Source: Martelella lutilitoris (lineage in GTDB: Bacteria; Pseudomonadota; Alphaproteobacteria; Rhizobiales; Rhizobiaceae). From it: a stretch of DNA of 64,000 nucleotides. Positions 18,961 to 28,260 of the stretch are shown piece by piece. The position numbers and the translations under genes were made by a program. The notes beneath the pieces are model-generated. The model saw only the letters and a list, made by a program, of their open reading frames with translations. It made no database searches and was not told where the DNA came from. Location of the stretch: NCBI RefSeq assembly GCF_016598595.1, contig NZ_CP066786.1, positions 1,387,501 to 1,451,500 on the forward strand, given 5' to 3'. Positions within the stretch are counted from its first letter, which is position 1. Each line of letters starts with the position of its first letter.

Positions 18961-18992
18961 AAAAAAAGCCGCCGTTTTGCGAAAACGGCGGC
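18961..18992 (-). terminator. Rho-independent terminator of rne
   Basis: An 11-bp perfect stem (18968-18978 with 18982-18992, loop of 3) followed on the minus strand by a run of seven T (18961-18967). The T-run is on the rne side, so it terminates the minus-strand transcript 27 nt after the rne stop. Confidence 0.88.
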
Positions 18993-19019
18993 GCTTCCAA
19001 TCTGTTCGGAATTTCAGGC

Positions 19020-22000
19020 TCAGAAGAACCCGCGACGCTGCCACCAGCCGCGCTTCGGCTTGGCGGGCTCGTCGTCGTTTTCCGCGCCGTTGGAGGTCAC
19101 GACCGGTTCCGAAGAGGCGATATTGGCGCCGCGATTGGCGCGCTTGGTTTCCGCCTTTTCATCATCGGCAGGCGTCTCCGTCGCTTCCGGCTCGGCTTCC
19201 GCGTCGGCTGTTGAGGCCTCCTCGGCCGAAGGCTGCTCTTCCTTCGCCGCGGGTGTTTCGTCCGTCTCCGGCTTAGCCTCGGCGGCTTCGGCGAGCGTTT
19301 CCTCGGCGACGGCCTCGGTCTTCTCGGCCTTCGGCTTGCGGCGGCGGCGCGGCTTGCGGCCTTCGATCTCGGCCATCGCCTCGTCTTCCGTAGTCTCGCT
19401 CGGTTGCTCGACGCTGGTCTCGGCTGCTTCCTCGGCCGGCTTTTCCGTCACGGTCTCGCCTGCCGCGTTCTCGGGTGCTTCCGCCGCGCTCTCCTGCGGG
19501 GCTTCAGACGCGTCAGCCGTTGCGGTTTCCTGCGGTTGTTTCTCGGCGACGGTCTCGGAGGCGTTGTCCTCGCCCTTCGCTTCGTCCGTATCGCCGGAGG
19601 TTTCCTGCTGCGCATCGTCTTCGCTGCGGTTGCGGCGACCGCCGCGCTTGCCGCGACGGCGCTTGCGGCGCGGCTTGTCGTCGTCATCGCCGCTGTTCGA
19701 GGCGTCCTGGGCGTTGTCGTCGGGCGATCCGCTGTCGTCATCGTCCTGCGACTGTTCGCTCTCTGCGCTGCTGCCGTTCTGCTGGCCGCCATTGCGGCCG
19801 CCCCGACGACGGCGGCGCTTGCGGCGCGAGCGGCCGCCTTCGTCGTCGCCATTGCTGTCGCTGGCATTGCTGCCATTGGCATTGCCGCTCGCCGGCGCGT
19901 TGTCGGTTTCATCCGCCTCGTCGGCATCCGGTATTTCGGCGACGTCTTCTTCCGGCTCGTCGATGAAGTTGAACAGCGCTTCGATCTTCACCGGATTTTC
20001 GACCGGATCGCGGCGATCGATCTCGAAATGGCTGTTCTCGAGATCGCCATCGGCCTCGACGATGATCTCGACGCCGAAGCGGTTCTCGTAATCGACAATG
20101 GTGTTGCGCTTCTGGTTGAGCAGATAGGGCGCGATCTCCGGCGTGGTGCGCACGGTGATGTTATGCGTGGTGTTCTTCAGCAGGTATTCCTCGACGCCGC
20201 GCAGCACGTGGAGCGCAACGGAGGACTGCGAGAGCACGTGGCCGGTGCCGCCGCAATGGCTGCAGACCTGGGTGGTCGATTCCAGAACGGATGCGCGGAT
20301 GCGCTGGCGCGACATTTCCAGCAGGCCGAAATGGGAAATCCGTCCGACCTGGATGCGGGCGCGGTCGTTCTTCAGACATTCCTTGAGCTTCTTTTCGACA
20401 GCGCGGTTGTTGCGCTTTTCCTCCATGTCGATGAAGTCGATGACGACAAGGCCGGCAAGGTCGCGCAGCCTCAACTGACGCGCCACTTCCTCCGCCGCCT
20501 CCAGATTGGTCTGGAGCGCGGTGTCCTCGATCGAGTGCTCGCGCGTCGAACGGCCGGAGTTGACGTCGATGGCGACCAGCGCTTCGGTCTGGTTGATGAT
20601 CAGGTAGCCGCCCGATTTCAGCGTCACCTGCGGCTGCAGCATGCGGTCCAGCTGCGCCTCGATGCCGGAGCGCGAATAGATCGGGTGAATGTCGCGATAG
20701 CGCTGAACCACCTTGGCGTGGCTCGGCATCAGCATCTTCATGAAGTCCTTCGCCTCGCGGTAACCCTCGTCACCGGAAACGATCACCTCGCTGATGTCCT
20801 TGTTGTAAAGATCGCGGATCGATCGCTTGATCAGGCTGCCTTCCTCGTAGACGAGGCAGGGCGCCGTCGATGTCAGCGTCTTGGAGCGGACGTTCTCCCA
20901 AAGCCGCATCAGATATTCGAAGTCGCGCTTGACTTCGGCCTTGGTGCGGTTGGCGCCGGCGGTGCGCAGGATCACGCCCATGCCCTGCGGCACTTCGAGG
21001 CCCTTGGCGACTTCCTTGAGCCGCTTGCGGTCGGCCGGATTCGTGATCTTGCGGGAAATGCCACCGCCGCGCGCGGTGTTCGGCATCAGCACCGAATAGC
21101 GGCCGGCAAGCGAAAGATAGGTGGTCAGCGCCGCACCCTTGTTGCCGCGCTCTTCCTTGGCGACCTGCACCAGCAGGATCTGCCGGCGCTTGATCACTTC
21201 CTGGATGCGGTACTGCTTGCGCATCCGGCGGTGGCCGTTGTCCGGCACTTCTTCCATCGCGTCTTCGGCGCCGACGGATTCGACGCTGTCGTCGTCATCA
21301 TCAACGTCTTCGGAAATCGTGTCGGCGTCGACCTCGGCCGCCATATGGGTCGGGCCGCCCTTGTTCTCGTCGTCGGAACCGTTTTCGCCCGAAGCCTGGT
21401 CTTCGGAAGCCGTATTGTCACCGCCTTCGGGCGCGGCTTCCGCTTCGCCTTTCGCTGCCTTCTTGGCGGCCGGCTTGCGGCGCCTGCGGGGCTTGGGCTT
21501 CGCCGTTTCCTCGGTGGCTTCAGTCGTTTCAGCGGTTGCCGCTGCCTCGGACGCGTCGTCGGATTTTGCTTCGGTCTTGGCCTTCGCCTCGGAAGCGTCC
21601 GCAGCCTCTGCCGATGCTTCGGCGCCTGCGGCCTTTTCCGGTTCCTGCGTCGCCTCGTCGGCCTTGCTGTCGGCCTTGTTCGAGCGCGACTTCGCCCGGC
21701 CCCTGCGGGTGCGGGGCTTCGGCTTGCCGTCGGCCTCGGCTGCCTTCTCGGAGGCCTCGGCCGGCTCGGTGATGGAGGCCTCGGCGTCGTCGCCGTCATC
21801 TTCCTCGCTTGCTTCCTTCAGAAGGGCTTCGCGATCGGCCAGCGGGATTTGGTAATAGTCGGGATGGATTTCCGAAAAGGCCAGGAAGCCATGGCGGTTG
21901 CCGCCATAGTCGACAAACGCGGCCTGAAGAGAGGGCTCGACCCGCGTGACCTTTGCAAGATAGATGTTGCCGCGCAGCTGTTTCTTGTGCTGCGATTCGA

Positions 22001-22088
22001 AATCGAACTCCTCTATGCGATTTCCACGAACAACGACGACGCGCGTCTCTTCTTCATGAGAGGCGTCGATGAGCATTTTGTCTGCCAT
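19020..22088 (-). CDS. rne: Ribonuclease E
   Basis: Endoribonuclease and degradosome scaffold (1022 aa). The N-terminal S1 domain (starting MADKMLIDASHEEETRVVVV) is interrupted at about residues 92-285 by a charged, Ala/Glu/Lys-rich insert. Its remainder (RRMRKQYRIQEVIKRRQILL) resumes near residue 288. The DNase I-like catalytic part carries the metal-binding aspartates in VAIDVNSGRS (about 507) and VVIDFIDMEEKRN (about 549), and the Zn-link motif CSHCGGTG is near 608. The C-terminal third (about 720-1022) is low-complexity, alternating acidic and Arg/Lys-rich blocks (RRKRRRRRGGRNGG, RRKRRRGKRGGRRNR) that should bind RNA and partners. It ends in GWWQRRGFF. GAGGAG precedes the ATG. Confidence 0.96.
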   Translation of the reverse strand: MADKMLIDASHEEETRVVVVRGNRIEEFDFESQHKKQLRGNIYLAKVTRVEPSLQAAFVDYGGNRHGFLAFSEIHPDYYQIPLADREALLKEASEEDDGDDAEASITEPAEASEKAAEADGKPKPRTRRGRAKSRSNKADSKADEATQEPEKAAGAEASAEAADASEAKAKTEAKSDDASEAAATAETTEATEETAKPKPRRRRKPAAKKAAKGEAEAAPEGGDNTASEDQASGENGSDDENKGGPTHMAAEVDADTISEDVDDDDDSVESVGAEDAMEEVPDNGHRRMRKQYRIQEVIKRRQILLVQVAKEERGNKGAALTTYLSLAGRYSVLMPNTARGGGISRKITNPADRKRLKEVAKGLEVPQGMGVILRTAGANRTKAEVKRDFEYLMRLWENVRSKTLTSTAPCLVYEEGSLIKRSIRDLYNKDISEVIVSGDEGYREAKDFMKMLMPSHAKVVQRYRDIHPIYSRSGIEAQLDRMLQPQVTLKSGGYLIINQTEALVAIDVNSGRSTREHSIEDTALQTNLEAAEEVARQLRLRDLAGLVVIDFIDMEEKRNNRAVEKKLKECLKNDRARIQVGRISHFGLLEMSRQRIRASVLESTTQVCSHCGGTGHVLSQSSVALHVLRGVEEYLLKNTTHNITVRTTPEIAPYLLNQKRNTIVDYENRFGVEIIVEADGDLENSHFEIDRRDPVENPVKIEALFNFIDEPEEDVAEIPDADEADETDNAPASGNANGSNASDSNGDDEGGRSRRKRRRRRGGRNGGQQNGSSAESEQSQDDDDSGSPDDNAQDASNSGDDDDKPRRKRRRGKRGGRRNRSEDDAQQETSGDTDEAKGEDNASETVAEKQPQETATADASEAPQESAAEAPENAAGETVTEKPAEEAAETSVEQPSETTEDEAMAEIEGRKPRRRRKPKAEKTEAVAEETLAEAAEAKPETDETPAAKEEQPSAEEASTADAEAEPEATETPADDEKAETKRANRGANIASSEPVVTSNGAENDDEPAKPKRGWWQRRGFF

Positions 22089-22805
22089 TTATAGTGAGCT
22101 CCTCGGCGCAGTCGCTCGCCGGTCTCCGAAAGGACGCTCGTCCTGTCCCGGAAACGGTTGCCTGCAGTTGCGCCGGATGAATGTGCGTTCGACCGGTGCA
22201 ACGAAACGCGGGCGGCTGCTTCTCGAATCAGTCCGTCGCCGCTTGCGGGCGGAAAGGCCGATGGAAGAAATTGACGCTTCGTTCTCATATGAAACCAGTC
22301 GAAACCAATATTAACGGGCCTCTCGAGTAGAGAGGCGATGAATATGCCCTCAGGGGATCGCCCGAAGAGCATTGACCCTTACGCCGAAACGATTTTTGAG
22401 AAACACGTATAACGGCGAAGATATTCTGTTCGGTGGTGGAAGGACGCGGGTGATCCGTCACTCCATATGGCGCCAATCAACAAGAGACCGGCTGCCCTTG
22501 CGCGCAATCGTCCCGTCATAAATCTCCACCTGAACCACATTAGTATGTATTCCATGCTGCAATAGCAAGAAAAATCCAATCCCCGGTTATATTTGAGCGA
22601 TCGACGAATCATGGCACTGAAGGGCCGCGTTCGGCAGCGACCGCTTTCGGTTTTGTCCGCCGGAGATCGCGAAAGGCCGGCGGGCCATTGTTTCGCCATC
22701 ACCGTGGCGTTCATGGTCCTGGCCTTGTCGGCGGGGCGGCATTTACGGTAATACACGGATGAAGTGCATCTTCGCGGCCGGGGCCTGCGAAAAACGAGAG
22801 GTGGC
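22089..22805. other. Long intergenic region between divergent rne and amidase genes
   Basis: 717 nt without a convincing gene. On the minus strand it would give rne a long 5' untranslated leader, as known in other bacteria where RNase E controls its own message there. A lower-GC patch around 22520-22600 is the likeliest promoter area; I could not settle -35/-10 boxes with confidence. A small hairpin GGAC GCTC GTCC lies at 22132-22143, about 45 nt upstream of the rne start. Confidence 0.5.
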
Positions 22806-24065
22806 ATGACGGGACGCAATGTGGCCGGCGGCAAAGGTCTGTTCGAATATGCGTTCGCAGCGCGCCTGCTTGCGTTCACGGCGCTGCTGGTCCTGCTTGC
22901 AACGGCCGTTGCGCCGGCTGCGCGCGCCAGCGCGCAAGACGCGGATGCCGAGGCGCCGCTGATCGCCTATAACGCGCTTCTTGTCGGCGATGATGCGCGG
23001 GCCCGCCTCGTGGTCGACTTCGACCGTTCGCCGGAATTCAGCTATCATTACCTCAAGGATCCCGCCCGGCTGGTGATCACCCTTCCGAGCACGGCCTTCG
23101 GGTTTGCCGCCGACGCGGTCGAACCGCGCGGGCTCGTCAGCGATGTGCGCTACGGCGCGACCGGACCGGGCCAGTCCCGCATCGTGCTTTCGGCGCGCGA
23201 GCCGATCCAGATGACGCTCGGCGAGGTTCGGCAGGAGGAGGGGGGCAGCGCCCGTCTGGTGATCGATCTAGCGATTGCCGACGCCGCGCGCTTCGCCGCC
23301 CTCTTGGAGCGCCGGCAGTCCGAGGCGGGCGACGCCTTCACCGACAGCCTTGCGACGCCCGTCGACGACGACACCTATGTCGTCGCCGTCGATGCCGGTC
23401 ATGGCGGCATCGATACCGGCGCGATCGGCGAGGACACGAAGACGCTGGAAAAGACGATCACGCTCGATTTCGCCCGCGCCTTTGCCAGGCGATTGGCGCA
23501 GGAGCCGGGATACGAGCCTTTTCTGACCCGCGATTCGGATGTCTATCTTTCGCTCTCCAGGCGGGTGGAGCTGGCGCGACAGCACGGCGCCGACCTTTTC
23601 ATCTCGTTTCACGCGGATTCGCTCGACCAGCCCGAGATTTCCGGCGCGACGGTGTACACGCTCTCCGACCGCGCTTCCGACCGGCTTGCCGCTGCCCTTG
23701 CCCGGCGCGAAAACCTGTCCAACGAGATCATGGGGATCGAGACCGACAACGAGCCCGAGGAGGTGACCGACATCCTGCTCGATCTCACGCGACGCGAGAC
23801 CCAAAGCTTTTCGATTTCGCTTGCCGACAGGGTCGTTGCCTCGTTCAGCGGGCAGATCGGACTGATCAACAATCCCCATCGCTTTGCGGGCTTCATGGTG
23901 CTGAGGGCGCCGGACATTCCCTCGATCCTGCTGGAGATCGGTTTCCTCTCCAATGCCGAGGACGAGAGGCGCATGCTCGATCCGGAATGGCGCGACCGGC
24001 TGGTGGACCGGCTGGTGGAGGCGGTCAAGCGGTATCGACACCCGCTCGTCTCCGGTGGCGGATGA
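22806..24065 (+). CDS. amiC: N-acetylmuramoyl-L-alanine amidase (AmiC-like)
   Basis: Periplasmic zinc amidase that cuts the bond between N-acetylmuramic acid and the peptide stem, used in splitting daughter-cell walls. The ATG at 22806 (GAGAGGTGG just upstream) gives 419 aa; an in-frame GTG at 22764 is possible but less well supported. Domains: signal sequence (about 20-43), AMIN domain (about 50-160) that targets the septum, and Amidase_3 (about 190-410) with the zinc ligands His in DAGHGGIDTGAIG, Glu in TLEKTITLDFA, His in ISFHADS, and the catalytic Glu in LLEIGFLSNAED. mrcA follows about 210 nt downstream in the same direction. Confidence 0.94.
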   Translation: MTGRNVAGGKGLFEYAFAARLLAFTALLVLLATAVAPAARASAQDADAEAPLIAYNALLVGDDARARLVVDFDRSPEFSYHYLKDPARLVITLPSTAFGFAADAVEPRGLVSDVRYGATGPGQSRIVLSAREPIQMTLGEVRQEEGGSARLVIDLAIADAARFAALLERRQSEAGDAFTDSLATPVDDDTYVVAVDAGHGGIDTGAIGEDTKTLEKTITLDFARAFARRLAQEPGYEPFLTRDSDVYLSLSRRVELARQHGADLFISFHADSLDQPEISGATVYTLSDRASDRLAAALARRENLSNEIMGIETDNEPEEVTDILLDLTRRETQSFSISLADRVVASFSGQIGLINNPHRFAGFMVLRAPDIPSILLEIGFLSNAEDERRMLDPEWRDRLVDRLVEAVKRYRHPLVSGGG

Positions 24066-24273
24066 GCAACAGCCGCACCGGATCGATCCATGCGTCGAAA
24101 CAACATTTTAGCGGCGTCGCAAAAAGCGCACATTCGTTGTAAAAAGGTGCTCGGGGTGTTTTCAACACGGGCTCGGGGCGGTATCTGCGGTCATTTGGAA
24201 AATGCGCCGGCATGAGACCATTTCGGCACGAGGGAAGTTCGGCCAGCCTCGCCAGAGACAGGATTCAACAGAC

Positions 24274-26730
24274 GTGAACGTGATCAAGCTTATCGGATAT
24301 CTTTTCGGCCTCGCCTGCGCGCTTTTTGTCGTGGTGGCGATCGGCGTCGGGATTTATCTGAACAATGTCGCCAAGGATCTGCCGGACTACGAGGTGCTTG
24401 CGCAATATACGCCGCCGGTCACGACGCGCATCTACGCCGGCAATGGCGAACTGATGGCCGAATACGCCCATGAGCGCCGCCTGTTCCTGCCGATCGACGC
24501 CATCCCGATGCGCGTGCGCGGCGCCTTCCTGTCGGCGGAAGACAAGAATTTCTACTCCCACCCCGGCGTCGACGTCGTCGGCCTGACGCGCGCGATCATC
24601 ACCAATGTGCGCAATATGGGCACCGGTCGCCGCCCCGTCGGCGCTTCGACCATCACCCAGCAGGTCGCCAAGAACTTCCTTCTGTCGTCGGACCAGACCT
24701 ATGAGCGCAAGGTCAAGGAGGCGATCCTGTCCTTCCGCATCGAGCAGGCCTACTCCAAGGATACGATCCTCGAACTTTACCTCAACGAGGTCTATTTCGG
24801 CCTGAACGCTTACGGCATCGCCGATGCCGCGCTTTCCTATTTCGACAAGCCGGTCTCCGACCTGACGATCGCCGAGAGCGCCTATCTCGCGGCCGTTCTC
24901 AAGGGGCCGGCCAATTACGATCCCTACCGCCATCCCGAAGCCGCGATCGAGCGCCGCAACTGGGTGATCAGCCGGATGGAGGAAAACGGCTACATCACCG
25001 CCGAGGAAGCCGAAACGGCGCGCGCCGAACCGCTCGGCGTCGTCTCGACGCACCGCAACCGGCCGATCGCGGGCGATGAATATTACGCCGAGGCCGTCCG
25101 CCGCGAGCTGAAGGACAAGTACGGCGAGGAGATGCTTTATGAAGGCGGGCTTTCGGTGCGCACCTCGCTTGACCCGAAGATGCAGCTCGATGCCCAGAAG
25201 GCGCTGCGCGATGGCCTGATCAACTATGACGAGGCGGCCGGTTTCCGCGGACCGATCGCCGAGGTGTCGATCACCGGCGACTGGGGCCCGGAGCTTGCCA
25301 AGATGCGGCCGCTCTGGGATGTGCCGGACTGGAAGATCGCAGTTGTGCTCGGCGTGAGCGGCGAGGGAGCCGAGATCGGCATCCGCCCGCAGATCGATGC
25401 CGCCGGCAAGGTGGATACGGCGCGCGAGACCGGTTTCATCCCGGCCGATGACATGAAGTGGGCCTATCGTTTCCTCGAAAAGGGCAAGCCGAATGCAAAG
25501 AGCCCCGAAGGCGTGCTGAAGCCCGGCGATGTCGTTTATGTGGAAGCGACCGGCGAGGGCGACACCTACCGGCTGCGGCAGGTGCCGAAGGTCCAGGGCG
25601 GCCTTGTCGCCATGGACCCGCAGACGGGCCGCGTTCTGGCCATGGTCGGCGGCTTCGCCTTCTCCGAAAGCCAGTTCAACCGCGCGACGCAGGCCTATCG
25701 CCAGCCGGGCTCCTCCTTCAAGCCCTTCGTCTACGCCGCGGCGCTCGACAATGGCTACACGCCGGCCTCCGTGGTCATGGATGCGCCGATCGAGATCGAG
25801 TCCGGCGGCGAGTTGTGGAAGCCGCAGAACTATGCAGGCGGTTTTTCAGGTCCGCAGACGCTGCGAACCGGCATCGAGAAGTCGAAGAACCTGATGACCG
25901 TGCGCCTCGCCAACGACCTCGGCATGGAAACGGTTGCCGATTATGCCGAACGTTTCGGCATCTACGATCACATGGATCCGGTGCTCGCCATGTCGCTCGG
26001 CTCCGGCGAAACCACCGTCATGCGCATGGTTTCCGCCTATGCGGTGATCGCCAATGGCGGCAAGCAGGTCAATCCGACGCTGATCGACCGCATTCAGGAC
26101 CGCTACGGCAAGACCATCTTCAAGCATGAGGAACGCATCTGCGAGAACTGCGATGCGCCGGAGTGGTCCGGTCAGGCCGAGCCGATCCTGATCGACGACC
26201 GCCAGCAGGTGCTCGATCCGATGACGTCCTACCAGATCACCTCCATGATGGAGGGCGTCGTCCAGCGCGGAACGGCGGCCAGCGCGGTCAAGCTCGATCG
26301 CCCGGTCGCCGGCAAGACCGGCACCACCAATGACGAGAAGGACGCCTGGTTCGTCGGCTTCACGCCGAACCTCGTGGCCGGCCTCTATATCGGCTTCGAC
26401 CAGCCGGCGACCCTTGGCCGCCATGGCACGGGCGGCGGTCTCGCCGCGCCGATCTTCAACGAATTCATGACCGATGCGCTGAAGGAACTGCCGGTTGAAA
26501 ACTTCATCGAGCCGGAGGGCATGACCAACATTCTGGTCAACCGCTCGACCGGCATGCGCGCCGGCGGTTCCGGGCCCGGCGTCATCGCCGAGGCCTTCAA
26601 GCCCGGCACGGGGCCCGCAGAGGCGCTCGATATCATCGACATGAGCGGCTATGTGCCGCCGGAGCAGATCCTGCGCGACTCCTCGCAGGCCAACAAGGCG
26701 ATCTCGACCGGCTCCAGCGGCCTCTACTGA
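24274..26730 (+). CDS. mrcA: Penicillin-binding protein 1A (bifunctional glycosyltransferase/transpeptidase)
   Basis: Builds and cross-links peptidoglycan. A GTG at 24274 is taken as start, giving VNVIKLIGYLFG and a membrane anchor at about residues 4-27 (818 aa); a GTG at 24280 is an alternative, and the frame is open to 24202 without a good ribosome binding site. The GT51 domain (about 50-230) has AEDKNFYSHPGVD with the catalytic Glu, and GASTITQQVAKN. An OB-like insert follows (about 330-450). The transpeptidase domain has PGSSFKPF (Ser nucleophile, SxxK), SKNLM (SxN) and KTGTTND (KTG). About 90 nt before prfB. Confidence 0.95.
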   Translation: MNVIKLIGYLFGLACALFVVVAIGVGIYLNNVAKDLPDYEVLAQYTPPVTTRIYAGNGELMAEYAHERRLFLPIDAIPMRVRGAFLSAEDKNFYSHPGVDVVGLTRAIITNVRNMGTGRRPVGASTITQQVAKNFLLSSDQTYERKVKEAILSFRIEQAYSKDTILELYLNEVYFGLNAYGIADAALSYFDKPVSDLTIAESAYLAAVLKGPANYDPYRHPEAAIERRNWVISRMEENGYITAEEAETARAEPLGVVSTHRNRPIAGDEYYAEAVRRELKDKYGEEMLYEGGLSVRTSLDPKMQLDAQKALRDGLINYDEAAGFRGPIAEVSITGDWGPELAKMRPLWDVPDWKIAVVLGVSGEGAEIGIRPQIDAAGKVDTARETGFIPADDMKWAYRFLEKGKPNAKSPEGVLKPGDVVYVEATGEGDTYRLRQVPKVQGGLVAMDPQTGRVLAMVGGFAFSESQFNRATQAYRQPGSSFKPFVYAAALDNGYTPASVVMDAPIEIESGGELWKPQNYAGGFSGPQTLRTGIEKSKNLMTVRLANDLGMETVADYAERFGIYDHMDPVLAMSLGSGETTVMRMVSAYAVIANGGKQVNPTLIDRIQDRYGKTIFKHEERICENCDAPEWSGQAEPILIDDRQQVLDPMTSYQITSMMEGVVQRGTAASAVKLDRPVAGKTGTTNDEKDAWFVGFTPNLVAGLYIGFDQPATLGRHGTGGGLAAPIFNEFMTDALKELPVENFIEPEGMTNILVNRSTGMRAGGSGPGVIAEAFKPGTGPAEALDIIDMSGYVPPEQILRDSSQANKAISTGSSGLY

Positions 26731-26819
26731 GCCTGGTGGAGGGGTGAGGCGGGGTTTACATCCGCGCCTTGCCCCCTTATTCACCGGCCATCACAATCTT
26801 GAAAGAAGCAGAAAGAACC

Positions 26820-27951
<1,132 letters not shown>

Positions 27952-28260
27952 TCGTCGTTGCCCGGCGCGTTGTCTTAAAGCAGGACGCGCCGGAGCGCCG
28001 GCCTCTTCGGACCGGGGGTATCGGCTTTTCCGTCTTTCCTCTTTTCATCCCGGGCAAAAAGCCGTAAAGACGGCCCCATGATGACTGGGATACGGTTTCG
28101 CATCATTCGAATTATCGGCCCGGCTTTCCGCGCAGCCTGACAGGGCGCCGGAAGGTCCGGGATTTCGGCGTTTGTCACGCCCCTGCCACCGACAGTTTTC
28201 CTAAAGACTTGCGAGAGCGCGCCGTTTCAGGCGCCGCACCAGAGAAAAAGCCGCGAAACC
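27952..28260 (+). other. prfB-ileS intergenic region with interleaved complementary arms
   Basis: 309 nt with no gene I can support. It holds two 8-nt arms in tandem, A CGGCTTTT (28022-28029) and B CCGTCTTT (28030-28037), whose exact complements A' AAAAGCCG (28057-28064) and B' AAAGACGG (28066-28073) occur in the same order downstream. A-A' and B-B' therefore cross: they can form only one at a time as plain hairpins, or together as a pseudoknot. Since it precedes ileS by about 190 nt, it could be part of the ileS leader or the end of the prfB message. Function is not known. Confidence 0.45.

Noticed and set aside
19404..22094. 896-codon open frame antisense to rne
   Set aside because: It mirrors the codons of rne, is Arg/Leu/Ala-rich with no family features, and the rne protein in the other strand is unmistakable.
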